The notes beneath the pieces were generated by a model. The model was not told the DNA's origin. It worked only from the letters and a program-made list of their open reading frames with translations, and did not search any database. DNA of 64,000 nt, taken from NCBI RefSeq assembly GCF_002080455.1, contig NZ_CP020555.1, positions 1,116,001-1,180,000 on the forward strand, given 5' to 3'. Numbering within the stretch: the stretch's first letter is position 1; every line of letters begins with the position of its first letter. This DNA is from Streptomyces sp. Sge12 (GTDB taxonomy: Bacteria > Actinomycetota > Actinomycetes > Streptomycetales > Streptomycetaceae). Below are positions 44,872-55,746 of the stretch, in pieces. Both the position numbers and the translations under genes were made by a program.

Positions 44872-45813
44872 GTGACGGTACTGGTGAACGTGATCGTCAC
44901 CCTGGGCATGCTGTACGTCGTTCCGGCCGGACTGCGGCTCATCGATCCGGAGCGGCTCCTGCGGACGGCCCGGCTCTGGCCCCTCGCGGCCGCTCCCGGA
45001 GCCCTGAGCCTGTGGCTGCCGCGCGGAACGCCCGCCACCGCTCTCGCCGCGCTGTATGCGGTGGCCTGCCTGGCGCTCGCGGCCCGCGCCCCGGGGGTCC
45101 GCCGGACGGGGCGCCCCCTCGACCCGCCCGCGATCGCCGTCGCCACCGCCCTGGTCTCGCCGTCGATCGCCGACACCGCGCTGGTCGCCGAGCGCGCCGG
45201 GTACCGGCTCCTGGGCTTCGACCTCGACATCCTGGCGCTGACCGTGCCCCACTTCCACTTCGCCGGATTCGCCGCCGCCCTGGTCGCCGGGCTGGTGTGC
45301 CGCACCCTCGGCGGCCGCGCCGGAACCGGCCGGCTCGCGCACGGGGCGGCGTACAGCGTCCCGGCGGGCACCCTCCTCGTCCTCCTCGGCTACTTCGTCG
45401 ACGACTGGGCCGAGCTGCTGGGCGCGGTGGTCCTGACCGGCGGGATGTGGGCCGTGGCCCTGCTGACCTGGCGGGAGATCCGGCCCGCCGCCGGGGCCCG
45501 CACCACACGGATCCTGCTCGCCTGCTCGGCCGCCGTGCTCGTGGCCACCATGCTGCTCGCCCTGTGGTGGGCGCTCGGCGAGGCCACCGGGATCCCGCAC
45601 CCCACCCTGACCTGGATGGCCGCCACGCACGGCCTCGGGAACGCCCTCGGGTTCGCCGTGTGCTCGCTGCTCGCCTGGCGCCGGCTGGCCGCCGACGCCC
45701 CCGGCCGCACCGCCACCACGGGCCGCACCGCCACCGCGGGCCGCACCAGCGCCGCCCAAGGCACCACCACCGCCGAACGCACCACCGCCGACCGACTGGA
45801 GACCTCGCCATGA
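44872..45813 (+). CDS. YndJ-family membrane protein
   Basis: 313 residues with eight to nine hydrophobic segments (MTVLVNVIVTLGMLYVVPAG onward) and the family motif PHFHFAGFAAALVAGL near residue 125. The C-terminal 40 residues are Thr/Arg/Ala repeats (GRTATTGRTATAGRT). YndJ proteins are of unknown function; they occur with DUF1990 genes, as here. GTG 44872 follows GGGGAG. Its stop overlaps the DUF1990 start (ATGA). Promoter carries the TTGAAC palindromes. Confidence 0.83.
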   Translation: MTVLVNVIVTLGMLYVVPAGLRLIDPERLLRTARLWPLAAAPGALSLWLPRGTPATALAALYAVACLALAARAPGVRRTGRPLDPPAIAVATALVSPSIADTALVAERAGYRLLGFDLDILALTVPHFHFAGFAAALVAGLVCRTLGGRAGTGRLAHGAAYSVPAGTLLVLLGYFVDDWAELLGAVVLTGGMWAVALLTWREIRPAAGARTTRILLACSAAVLVATMLLALWWALGEATGIPHPTLTWMAATHGLGNALGFAVCSLLAWRRLAADAPGRTATTGRTATAGRTSAAQGTTTAERTTADRLETSP

Positions 45814-46343
45814 CCCGCCTCATCAGCGCCGGCCGGGACACCGTCAACTACCCCGACAGGGGCGCGACGGCGCACCGGCCGCTGCCCGTCGGATACCACC
45901 ACCTGCGCCACCGCACCCGCCTCGGGCACGGCCGGGCCGTCTTCGAGCGGGCCGGGACCGCCGTCACCACCTTCCACGCCCACCGGACCTCGGGGATGCG
46001 CGTACGGGCCGATGCCGGCGCGGCCCGGCCCGGCAGCAAGGTGGTGGTCGGGATCGGGCTCGGGCCGCTGCGGATCGAGGCTCCGTGCCAGGTCATCTGG
46101 ACCGCGTACGAGCCCGCCCGGATCGGCTTCGCCTACGGAACGCTGGCCGGGCACCCCGAGTGCGGCGAGGAGTCCTTCGTCGTGGACATGGACCCGGACG
46201 GCACGGTGTGGTTCACGGTCACCGCCTTCAGCCGCCCGAACACCTGGTACACCCGCCTCGCCGGCCCGGTGGTCCCCTTCCTCCAGCTGCGCTACGCGCG
46301 CCTGCTGGGCCACCGGCTGCGCAGGCTGGCCGCCACCGGCTGA
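45810..46343 (+). CDS. DUF1990 family protein
   Basis: 177 residues, normal for DUF1990 (PF09348): LPVGYHHLRHRTRLGHGRAVF, PCQVIWTAYEPARIGFAYGTL, GHPECGEESFVVDMDPDGTVWF, FSRPNTWYTRLAGP. The fold is predicted to be a START/SRPBCC-like lipid-binding cavity, which fits the membrane-lipid flavour of its neighbours, but no activity is known. ATG overlaps the YndJ stop; GGAG lies nine bases upstream. Confidence 0.87.
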   Translation: MTRLISAGRDTVNYPDRGATAHRPLPVGYHHLRHRTRLGHGRAVFERAGTAVTTFHAHRTSGMRVRADAGAARPGSKVVVGIGLGPLRIEAPCQVIWTAYEPARIGFAYGTLAGHPECGEESFVVDMDPDGTVWFTVTAFSRPNTWYTRLAGPVVPFLQLRYARLLGHRLRRLAATG

Positions 46344-46363
46344 CCGGCCCGATACTGGAGGCG

Positions 46364-47803
46364 ATGGACTGGTTCACGGCGCCCGGATACTGGCTCGCCC
46401 GGCTGGTCTTCCAGCGGGCCCTGGCCGGGATCTACCTCGTCGCCTTCGTCGGGGCCGCCCTGCAGTTCCGGGCCCTGATCGGGGCGCACGGCATGCTGCC
46501 CGTGCCGCGCTACGTACGGTACGTGCCCTTCCGGCACGCCCCGAGCCTGTTCCAACTGCGCTACTCCGACCGGCTCTTCGCCGGCTGCGCCTGGGGCGGG
46601 GCCGCGCTGGCCGCGGCGCTGGCCGCTGGGGCCGGGGACGAGGTACCGCTGCCCGCGGCCATGGCCATGTGGGCAGCGCTGTGGCTGCTCTACCTCTCGA
46701 TCGTGAACGTGGGGCAGACCTGGTACTCCTTCGGCTGGGAGTCGCTGCTGCTGGAGGTGGGCTTCCTCGCCGTGTTCCTCGGCAACGCCCGGGCCGGACC
46801 CCCGGTGCTGGTGCTGTGGCTGCTGCGGTGGGTGCTCTTCCGCGTGGAATTCGGCGCCGGTCTGATCAAACTGCGCGGGGACCCCTGCTGGCGCAAGCTG
46901 ACCTGCCTGTACTTCCACCACGAGACGCAGCCGATGGCGGGGCCGCTGAGCTGGTTCTTCCACCACCTGCCGAAGCCGCTGCACCGGGTGGAGTGCGCGG
47001 CCAACCACGTGACCCAACTGGTCGTGCCGATCATGCTGTTCACCCCGCAGCCGGTGGCCTCGTACGCCGCCGGGATCATCATCGCCACGCAGCTGTGGCT
47101 GGTGCTGTCGGGCAACTTCGCCTGGCTGAACTGGCTGACGATCACCCTGGCCGTCTCGGCCGTGGACTTCACCGGGATCGCGGGCCCTCCCCCGGCGGCC
47201 GCCTCGCGCCCGGCTCCGCTGTGGTTCGTGGTCCTGGTGTGCGCCGTGACGGCCCTCGTGCTGTTCCTCAGCCGCCGCCCGGTGCTCAACATGATCTCGC
47301 GCCGCCAGGTGATGAACCGCTCGTTCGACGCCCTGCACCTGGTGAACACCTACGGGGCCTTCGGCTCGGTCGGCCGGGTCCGGATGGAGGTGGTGGTGGA
47401 GGGCACCGCGGACCGGGTGCCGCGCGCGGACGGGGACTGGCGCGCGTACGGCTTCAAGGGCAAACCGGGCGAACCCCGGCGGATCCCGCGTCAGTTCGCC
47501 CCGTACCACCTGCGGCTGGACTGGCTGATGTGGTTCGCGGCGATCTCCCCCGACTACGCGCGGGACTGGTTCGGGCCGTTCGTGGAGCGGCTGCTGGCGG
47601 GCGACCGGGACACGCTGCGGCTGCTGCGCGACAACCCGTTCCCGGACGCGCCGCCCGTCCACGTCCGGGCCCTGCTGTACCGCTACCGGTTCACGACCTG
47701 GCGGGAGCTGCGCGAGACGGGGGCGTGGTGGCACCGCACGCTGGTGCGCGAGTACCTCCCGCCGACCCGCCTCGCGGACGCGCGGCGCTCAGAGCCCGAG
47801 TAG
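46364..47803 (+). CDS. Lipase maturation factor family membrane protein
   Basis: 479 residues with six or more membrane helices in the N-terminal two thirds and a soluble C-terminal domain. Family blocks: RALIGAHGMLPVPRYVRYVP, VGQTWYSFGWESLLLEVGFLA, RWVLFRVEFGAGLIKLRGD, CWRKLTCLYFHHETQPMAG, and NTYGAFGSVGRVRMEVVVEG. Animal LMF1 folds dimeric lipases in the ER; the bacterial role is unknown. It lies 20 bp after the DUF1990 gene and completes the operon. Its last 15 bp overlap the convergent epimerase gene. Confidence 0.87.
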   Translation: MDWFTAPGYWLARLVFQRALAGIYLVAFVGAALQFRALIGAHGMLPVPRYVRYVPFRHAPSLFQLRYSDRLFAGCAWGGAALAAALAAGAGDEVPLPAAMAMWAALWLLYLSIVNVGQTWYSFGWESLLLEVGFLAVFLGNARAGPPVLVLWLLRWVLFRVEFGAGLIKLRGDPCWRKLTCLYFHHETQPMAGPLSWFFHHLPKPLHRVECAANHVTQLVVPIMLFTPQPVASYAAGIIIATQLWLVLSGNFAWLNWLTITLAVSAVDFTGIAGPPPAAASRPAPLWFVVLVCAVTALVLFLSRRPVLNMISRRQVMNRSFDALHLVNTYGAFGSVGRVRMEVVVEGTADRVPRADGDWRAYGFKGKPGEPRRIPRQFAPYHLRLDWLMWFAAISPDYARDWFGPFVERLLAGDRDTLRLLRDNPFPDAPPVHVRALLYRYRFTTWRELRETGAWWHRTLVREYLPPTRLADARRSEPE

Positions 47804-48772
47804 GGCGGCCTCCCGCTCCGCGGAGATGCCCTTGGACGGCCGGTCGGGCCGCTGCGGGGCGACTCCGCCGAGGGTGCGCAGCCAGGCCCAGGTGTCGGCC
47901 ACGGTCTCCTCGACCGGCCGGCACTTCAGGCCGGCGGCCAGCGCCTTGGAGACGTCCCCGTGGTGCATGTGGTCGTACCCCTCCCCCTCGGGCACCCAGA
48001 TCGGGAGCTCGGTCCAGGGCTCCACACCCGCCTCCAGGATCCGGGCCGGGTCGGTCCAGCGGAGCTCGGCGCCGCCCGCGGTGGTGGCGGCGCAGGCGTC
48101 GAGGAGACTTCCCGTCGTGGCGTGTCCGGGCGGGGAGACCAGGTTGTACGCGCCCCCGCGCCCCGCCGCGGAGGCGTCCAGGGTCCAGGCCGCGAGGTCG
48201 CGTACGTCGATGTACTGGAGCGGGAGTTCGCGCGGCCCGGGGGCGAGCACGGGACCGCCGCGGGCGGTGCGGTTCAGCCACCACGGGAGCCGGCCGACGT
48301 TCTCGTACGGGCCGAGGATCAGCCCCGCGCGCACCAGCAGGGCGCGGTCCCCGAAGGCGTCCAGGGCGGCCAGTTCGCCGCCCCGCTTGTCCTCGGCGTA
48401 GGCGGTCGGCCCGGCGTCCGGGGAGCCCTCGACGACGGGGCCGTCCTCGGTGAGGCCGGCCGGGGCGGGGTAGGCGTACACCGAGCGGCTGGAGATGTAC
48501 GCGTACCGGCCGACCCGGTCGCGCAGCAGCCGGCTGCTGTCACGGACCGCGGTGGGGGCGCCGCCCCAGGTGTCGACGACGAGGTCCCACTCCCCCGTCT
48601 CCAGGGCGGCCAGGCCGCCGGGAGCGGTGCGGTCCCCGTGCAGGGCGGAGGTGCCCGGCGGGGGCGCGTGGTGCCCGCGGTGGAAGACGGTCACCTCCCA
48701 GCCCCGGGTCAGGGCGTCCTCGGTGATTGCGCGTCCGACGAATTCGGTACCACCCAGCATCAGCAGTTTCAT
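47789..48772 (-). CDS. NAD-dependent epimerase/dehydratase (extended SDR)
   Basis: 327 residues. The cofactor motif is MLGGTEFVGRAITEDAL at the N-terminus; SSRSVYAY and AYAEDKRGGE stand where the catalytic Ser/Tyr-x3-Lys would be, in an atypical form (YAEDK). This is the pattern of reductase/epimerase-like proteins related to isoflavone reductase and chloroplast CSP41. Substrate unknown. ATG 48772 gives the correct start of the Rossmann fold; the ribosome-binding site is weak. Confidence 0.85.
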   Translation of the reverse strand: MKLLMLGGTEFVGRAITEDALTRGWEVTVFHRGHHAPPPGTSALHGDRTAPGGLAALETGEWDLVVDTWGGAPTAVRDSSRLLRDRVGRYAYISSRSVYAYPAPAGLTEDGPVVEGSPDAGPTAYAEDKRGGELAALDAFGDRALLVRAGLILGPYENVGRLPWWLNRTARGGPVLAPGPRELPLQYIDVRDLAAWTLDASAAGRGGAYNLVSPPGHATTGSLLDACAATTAGGAELRWTDPARILEAGVEPWTELPIWVPEGEGYDHMHHGDVSKALAAGLKCRPVEETVADTWAWLRTLGGVAPQRPDRPSKGISAEREAALLGL

Positions 48773-48911
48773 GCACGTCAGCCTGCCGGGGCGGGAGGGG
48801 CGGCGGAAGCGGTGATCGCCCTCGGCGATGACGCTCAGGGCGTAGCCGGTCGGGGAACCGGGGCCGGACCGCGGCTTCAGGCGGCTTCGCACGGGCTGCG
48901 GCGGGCAGGGC

Positions 48912-48945
48912 AGCGCCCCCGGTGCACGTGGCACGCGGGGGCGCT
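48912..48945 (-). terminator. Hairpin terminator after the small peptide gene
   Basis: AGCGCCCCC (48912-48920) pairs with GGGGGCGCT (48937-48945) around a 16-nt loop, 18 bp past the stop of the 57-residue peptide gene on the minus strand. Confidence 0.65.
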
Positions 48946-48962
48946 CGGCACTGCTCTGCGGG

Positions 48963-49136
48963 CTAGTCGATTCCGGGCAGGATGTGCGCTTCCGCCAGGT
49001 CGTCCTCGTAGCCGGCCAGCCGGATCGGGGCGGATCGGGCCCAGACCTCGAGGCTTCCGAGTTCGTCGGTTCGGGGCTTGGCCCTCGTTCCCGTCCGCTC
49101 CATGGCCGTCGGTTCGGGCTTGGTCTTCTCAGTCAC
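48963..49136 (-). CDS. 57-residue peptide of unknown function (possible RiPP precursor or small regulator)
   Basis: The GTG at 49136 has an excellent AAAGGAG ribosome-binding site six to seven bases upstream, and the gene is followed by its own hairpin terminator, so expression is well supported. The first 28 residues are Lys/Thr/Glu-rich (TEKTKPEPTAMERTGTRAK); the second half is very different: SLEVWARSAPIRLAGYED followed by DLAEAHILPGID. No signal peptide. This leader/core-like split recalls peptides modified after translation, but no maturation enzyme is adjacent apart from the divergent HD-domain protein. Function is not recognised. Confidence 0.72.
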   Translation of the reverse strand: MTEKTKPEPTAMERTGTRAKPRTDELGSLEVWARSAPIRLAGYEDDLAEAHILPGID

Positions 49137-49416
49137 CGCGCACTCCTTTGTGTCGCGTAACCCGGCAGGCGACCGCGAGCCGGGCAAGGGATAAAGGGTT
49201 TCCGGACGCGGTGGCGCCTTAGTGGAGCGCGGCCCGGATGGGGGCCGTCTTGATGCCCCAGAGTACACATATGAGCGGACCTCCGCTCGATAGGAAGGCA
49301 AAATCCGCTGCGCCCTCTTACTTTCGCTCCTAGTTCAGCAAGTCGTGGGGCTGCGGGTACATGACGGGTGATCTGCTCGACCCCGGACGCGCAGGGTGTG
49401 ACGGAGGGGGTCGGCG

Positions 49417-49932
49417 GTGGCGAAGCCCGGGGTGCCCGAAGCTCAAGTGCCGTACGTCACAAGCGTGCTGGAGCTGATGGAGCTCCTGCGCGGCAGCCCC
49501 GACGAGCGGCGTCTGCGGACCGCGGCCCTGCTGCGCCGCTCACACCCCTTCGACAAGGAACTGCAGCTCGCAGGCTTGCTCCACGACATCGGCCGGCTGC
49601 TCCGTCTGAGTGACGGGACGGTTACCGTGGGGGTCGCCGCGGAGGCGGTCCGCCCCCTGCTCGGTGAGCGGGTGGCCCGGCTGGTACGGCTCTCGGCCGC
49701 CCCCTTCGACACCGGAGCCGGGGCCGGAGCCGAGGCCGAGGCGGTGGCCACCCTGTGTCACGCCCGGGATTCGGCCGGCGCGGCCGACCTGGACGCGGGC
49801 GTGCTGGAGGACTGGCGGCCGCTGCTGGAGCTGGTCGCCGCCGGGGCCTGCCGGGTCGGGCCCGCCCGGAACGCACTCGACCCCCTCGGTTCGCCGAGGG
49901 GGTCGAGCAGGCCGGTCAGGGGCCTCCCGTGA
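49417..49932 (+). CDS. HD-domain protein (phosphohydrolase or PhnZ-like oxygenase)
   Basis: 171 residues. The HD motif is LQLAGLLHDIGRLLRL near residue 53, preceded by LRTAALLRRSHPFDKE, a layout shared with PhnZ-type diiron HD oxygenases as well as nucleotide phosphohydrolases; a later ATLCHARDSA could give another metal His and Asp. GTG 49417 follows GGAGGGGG. The last 50 bp of the frame contain a complete UUCG hairpin terminator and code an atypical tail, so the functional protein may end earlier in relatives. Divergent from the 57-residue peptide gene across 280 bp. Confidence 0.72.
   Translation: MAKPGVPEAQVPYVTSVLELMELLRGSPDERRLRTAALLRRSHPFDKELQLAGLLHDIGRLLRLSDGTVTVGVAAEAVRPLLGERVARLVRLSAAPFDTGAGAGAEAEAVATLCHARDSAGAADLDAGVLEDWRPLLELVAAGACRVGPARNALDPLGSPRGSSRPVRGLP
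49876..49907 (+). terminator. 14-bp UUCG hairpin terminator inside the HD reading frame
   Basis: CTCGACCCCCTCGG, loop TTCG, CCGAGGGGGTCGAG: 14 perfect pairs closed by the very stable UUCG tetraloop. It ends 25 bp before the TGA of the HD-domain frame and also faces the convergent SDR gene, so it may serve both. Confidence 0.8.
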
Positions 49933-49950
49933 CGAGGGGAGGCTCCGGGG

Positions 49951-51438
49951 CTACCAGTTCCCCGGGGCGTAGTCCTTGAGGAAGACGCCGAACAGGTCCT
50001 CGCCGGCCTCGCCGCGGACGATCGGGTCGTAGACCCGGGCGGCGCCGTCGACCAGGTCGAGCGGGGCGTGGAAGCCCTCCTCGGCGAGGCGCAGCTTGTC
50101 GAAGTGCGGGCGCTCGTCGGTGATCCAGCCGGTGTCGACCGAGGTCATCAGGATGCGGTCGGTCTGGAACATCTCCTGGCCGCTGGTCCGCGTCACCATG
50201 TTCATCGCTGCCTTGGCGGCATTGGTGTTCGGGTGCCCCGCGCCCTTGTAGCCGCGGCCGAAGACGCCCTCCATCGCCGATACGTTGACGATGTACGCCC
50301 GTCCGTTGGCCGCCTTGCGGGCGGCCTCCGCCATGGCCGGCCGCAGCGCGCTGATCAGGATGAACGGCGACGTGTAGTTGCACAGCTGGGTCTCGAGCAG
50401 CTCCACCGGGGAGATCTGGTCGATGGTCTGCACCCAGGTGTTGCTGTCGACGACGTCGGGCAGCAGACCGCCCGCGTCGATGGCGGTGCCGGCGAGGTGG
50501 CGTTCCAGGCTGGCGTTGCCCGCGACCAGGGCGAGGTCGGCGACCTTCTGCGCCTCGAGCCCGCTCACGCCGACGGGCAGCGCCGCCAGGCCGTCGACCG
50601 CGCCGGAGTTGAAGGCGCCGATGACCTGGTGGGCGGGGAGCTCACCGGCGGGCAGCGGGGCGGCCTCGCCCTCGACCAGCGCCGCGTAGGCGCTGGGCAG
50701 GCGGCGCACGGTCTGCGTCGCGTTGTTGATCAGGATGTCGAGGGGGCCGGAGGCGGCCACCTGGTCGGCGAGGGCCACGGCCTGGGCCGGGTCGCGCAGG
50801 TCGATGCCGACGACCTCCAGGCGGTGCATCCAGTCCGCGGAGTCCTCCATCGCCTTGAAGCGGCGGATGGCGTCCTTGGGGAAGCGCGTGGTGATCGTGG
50901 TGTGGGCGCCGTCGCGCAGCAGCCGCAGCGCGATGTACATGCCGATCTTGGCCCGGCCGCCGGTGAGCAGCGCGCGCTTGCCGGTCAGGTCGGCGCGGGC
51001 CTCGCGCCGGGCCCGGTTCTCGGCGGCGCACGTCGGGCAGAGCTGGTGGTAGAAGTAGTCGACCTCGACGTACCGCGTCTTGCAGACGTAGCAGGAGCGC
51101 GGGCGCTGGAGTATCCCGGCGATCCGGCCGGCCTCGGTGACCGAGGAGGGCAGGATGCCCTCGGTCTCGTCGTCGATGCGCTCGGCGGAGCCGGTGGCGG
51201 TGGCCTCGGTGACGGCCTTGTCGTTGGCGGTCTTGGCGGCGCGGCGCTCCTGGCGGCGGCGCTGCTTGACCGTGCGGTAGAGGCCGGCGGTGGCGCGGCG
51301 TACGGTGATGGCGTCCGGGTGGTCGACGTCGAGCTTGTCCAGCTCGTCGAGCACGCTGAGGCAGAGGGCCAGCCGGTCGGGGTCGATGCCGGGCCCGTAG
51401 GCGTGCCCGTAGTCCTGACTGTCTTCGGTCACCGTCAT
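49951..51438 (-). CDS. Short-chain dehydrogenase/reductase with a zinc-ribbon-like N-terminal segment
   Basis: 495 residues. The C-terminal 330 residues are an SDR: RALLTGGRAKIGMYIALRLL (NADP binding), DILINNATQTVRRL, and a catalytic region VNVSAMEGVFGRGYKGAGHPNTNAAKAAMN, given here as two parts (VNVSAMEG and PNTNAAKAA); the usual YxxxK Tyr is replaced by Asn/Thr-rich sequence. Before it lies CYVCKTRYVEVDYFYHQLCPTC, two CxxC pairs that could bind zinc. The N-terminal 130 residues are helical and charged. Function unknown. ATG 51438 has AAGGAACGG upstream; an ATG at 51471 is possible. Confidence 0.8.
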   Translation of the reverse strand: MTVTEDSQDYGHAYGPGIDPDRLALCLSVLDELDKLDVDHPDAITVRRATAGLYRTVKQRRRQERRAAKTANDKAVTEATATGSAERIDDETEGILPSSVTEAGRIAGILQRPRSCYVCKTRYVEVDYFYHQLCPTCAAENRARREARADLTGKRALLTGGRAKIGMYIALRLLRDGAHTTITTRFPKDAIRRFKAMEDSADWMHRLEVVGIDLRDPAQAVALADQVAASGPLDILINNATQTVRRLPSAYAALVEGEAAPLPAGELPAHQVIGAFNSGAVDGLAALPVGVSGLEAQKVADLALVAGNASLERHLAGTAIDAGGLLPDVVDSNTWVQTIDQISPVELLETQLCNYTSPFILISALRPAMAEAARKAANGRAYIVNVSAMEGVFGRGYKGAGHPNTNAAKAAMNMVTRTSGQEMFQTDRILMTSVDTGWITDERPHFDKLRLAEEGFHAPLDLVDGAARVYDPIVRGEAGEDLFGVFLKDYAPGNW

Positions 51439-51644
51439 GGCCGCTGCCGTTCCTTGATCACTCGTCCGCATCCGCCTGCTGCGGAAGTCCTCAAAAGGGA
51501 AACTGTACGGATCCCACGCGCCCGGAGCCAAACCCGATCCCGGGGCCCTCACTGACCGCGAGCAGGACGTCACCGTACGGGGCGGTCCGGTGACTGTGGG
51601 GCACCGTAGGGGTCGCTTTCCGCTGCGGTCCGAGCCACGCTGCG

Positions 51645-51668
51645 TACTCCCGTACTACGTCGGGAGTA
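51645..51668. promoter_or_regulatory. Inverted repeat upstream of leader peptide and DMT transporter
   Basis: TACTCCCG (51645-51652) and CGGGAGTA (51661-51668) are perfect arms around an 8-nt spacer, 23 bp before the GGAGGA ribosome-binding site of the leader frame. It may be an operator or an RNA hairpin in the leader. Confidence 0.55.
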
Positions 51669-51705
51669 TGACTGATCACCACCTGTGGGCGGAGGAATAG
51701 CGCAG

Positions 51706-51728
51706 ATGGGTCGGGCATTGTGGACCTT

Positions 51729-51732
<4 letters not shown>
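51706..51732 (+). CDS. Putative 8-residue leader peptide (MGRALWTL) ending in a TTA codon
   Basis: The only good ribosome-binding site here, GGAGGA at 51691-51696, is nine bases before an ATG at 51706. That frame reads MGRALWTL and stops, its TGA overlapping the ATG of the transporter (ATGA). The last sense codon is TTA, which in Streptomyces needs the bldA tRNA. This would couple transporter translation to the leader. The transporter's own ATG at 51729 and GTG at 51720 lack a ribosome-binding site at proper distance. Confidence 0.5.
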
Positions 51733-53891
<2,159 letters not shown>

Positions 53892-54051
53892 TTAACGGCG
53901 CGATCAGGGCATGACAAGAGGCGCAACGGGGCGCATGCCAAGGGAACTTGACCGTGTCTCGACGGCCGGGAGATCCGTTCCGGTCCGCGTGGGGGTAGCG
54001 TCGGTGTTCCCCGCCCACCGAAGGCACACCGAAGCACGCAGGAGCGCAACG

Positions 54052-55494
54052 ATGAGCACCAGCACAGCCCAGATCGGCGTCACCGGACTCGCGGTGATGG
54101 GCAGCAACCTCGCCCGCAACTTCGCCCGCAACGGATTCACCGTGGCCGTCCACAACCGCACCGCCGCCAAGACCACGGCGCTGGTGGAGGAATTCGGGCA
54201 CGAGGGCACCTTCGTGGCGGCCGAGTCGGCGAAGGAGTTCGTCGACGCGCTGGAGCGCCCCCGCCGCATCGTCATCATGGTGAAGGCCGGCGAGCCGACC
54301 GATGCCGTCATCCACGAGTTCGCCCCGCTCCTGGAGGAGGGCGACGTCATCATCGACGGCGGCAACGCGCACTTCGAGGACACCCGGCGGCGCGAGCGGG
54401 AACTGCGCGAGCAGGGCATCCACTTCGTGGGCGCGGGCATCTCGGGCGGCGAGGAGGGCGCGCTGCTCGGCCCGAGCATCATGCCGGGCGGCTCCGCCGA
54501 GTCGTACGCCTCCCTCGGCCCGATGCTGGAGAAGATCGCGGCGAAGGCGAAGGACGGCACTCCGTGCGTCTCGCATGTCGGCCCCGACGGCGCCGGACAC
54601 TTCGTCAAAATGGTGCACAACGGCATCGAGTACGCCGACATGCAGCTCATCGCCGAGGCCTACCACCTGCTGCGCGAGGTCGCGGGCTACTCCCCCGCGC
54701 GGATCGCGGACACCTTCCGGGAGTGGAACCGCGGGCGCCTGGACTCGTACCTGATCGAGATCACGGCGGAGGTGCTCGCGCACACGGACGCCGAGACCGG
54801 CCGGCCGTTCGTCGACGTCGTGGCCGACGCCGCCGAGCAGAAGGGCACCGGCCGCTGGACCGTGCAGATCGCCCTCGACCTCGGCGTACCGGTGTCGGGG
54901 ATCGCCGAGGCCGTCTTCGCCCGCGCGGTCTCCGGGCACGCGGACCTGCGCAAGGCCGCGCGCGGGCTCGCGGGGCCGACGGCCGCCGCGCTCGCGCCGG
55001 AGGCGGCGGAAGCCTTCGCCGCCCAGGTGGAGCAGGCGCTGTACGCGTCGAAGATCGTCTCGTACACCCAGGGATTCCACCAGATCCGGGCCGGCAGCGA
55101 GGAGTACGGCTGGAACGTGGACCTGGGCGCGGTGGCCTCCCTGTGGCGCGGCGGCTGCATCATCCGGGCCGCGTTCCTGGACCGGATCCGGGAGGCCTAC
55201 GACGCCCGGCCCGACCTGCCGAGCCTGCTGGCCGACGAGCGCTTCGCCGAGGAGATCGCGGCGGACCAGGAGGGCTGGCGATCCGTGCTGGTGGAGGCGG
55301 TGCGCCAGGGCATGCCGGTGCCGGCGTTCTCGGCCTCACTGGCCTACTACGACGCGCTGCGCGCGGAGCGGCTCCCCGCGGCCCTCACCCAGGGGCAGCG
55401 GGACTTCTTCGGGGCGCACACCTACCGGCGGACCGACCGGGAGGGCTCGTTCCACACCCTCTGGAGCGGCGACCGCTCCGAGGTCCGCTCCTAG
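54052..55494 (+). CDS. gnd: 6-phosphogluconate dehydrogenase, decarboxylating
   Basis: 480 residues, the long NADP-type enzyme of the oxidative pentose phosphate pathway, making ribulose 5-phosphate, CO2 and NADPH. Cofactor motif GVTGLAVMGSNLARNFARNG (VTG replaces the usual GLG), phosphate-binding NRT after the second strand, FVGAGISGGEEGALLGPSIM, catalytic Lys in HFVKMVHNGIEYADMQ, and C-terminal GQRDFFGAHTYRRTD. AGGAG lies eight bases before ATG 54052. Monocistronic, divergent from the Rpf gene. Confidence 0.95.
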   Translation: MSTSTAQIGVTGLAVMGSNLARNFARNGFTVAVHNRTAAKTTALVEEFGHEGTFVAAESAKEFVDALERPRRIVIMVKAGEPTDAVIHEFAPLLEEGDVIIDGGNAHFEDTRRRERELREQGIHFVGAGISGGEEGALLGPSIMPGGSAESYASLGPMLEKIAAKAKDGTPCVSHVGPDGAGHFVKMVHNGIEYADMQLIAEAYHLLREVAGYSPARIADTFREWNRGRLDSYLIEITAEVLAHTDAETGRPFVDVVADAAEQKGTGRWTVQIALDLGVPVSGIAEAVFARAVSGHADLRKAARGLAGPTAAALAPEAAEAFAAQVEQALYASKIVSYTQGFHQIRAGSEEYGWNVDLGAVASLWRGGCIIRAAFLDRIREAYDARPDLPSLLADERFAEEIAADQEGWRSVLVEAVRQGMPVPAFSASLAYYDALRAERLPAALTQGQRDFFGAHTYRRTDREGSFHTLWSGDRSEVRS

Positions 55495-55509
55495 GCGGCG
55501 CCTTGCCCC

Positions 55510-55704
55510 TCAGCTCAGGGGCCCGGGCTGCGGAATCGGCGCGGGTCCCGGCGGCGGCGGGATCGGGTCCGGCTCGGGTACCGGGCCGGGCACGGGCGGC
55601 GCGGGCCGCGGCATGGGCTCGGGGTCGGGGAACGGGCTCGGGTCCGGAACGGGGTCGGGGCCCGGGACGGGCGGTTGCGTCTCTTCTGCGTCTCGCTTTC
55701 GCAC
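55510..55704 (-). CDS. Very proline-rich 64-residue protein (tentative)
   Basis: Short frame of Pro-Asp/Pro-Glu repeats (PGPDPVPDPSPFPDPEP) after a charged start VRKRDAEETQ. Low-complexity GC-rich DNA can give such frames by chance, so this is tentative. GTG 55704 or GTG 55716 could start it. It is convergent with gnd (15 bp from its stop). Confidence 0.4.
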   Translation of the reverse strand: MRKRDAEETQPPVPGPDPVPDPSPFPDPEPMPRPAPPVPGPVPEPDPIPPPPGPAPIPQPGPLS

Positions 55705-55746
55705 CATAGGGCCCACTTTCCCGCGATTGCGAGGGGTATGCCTGCG

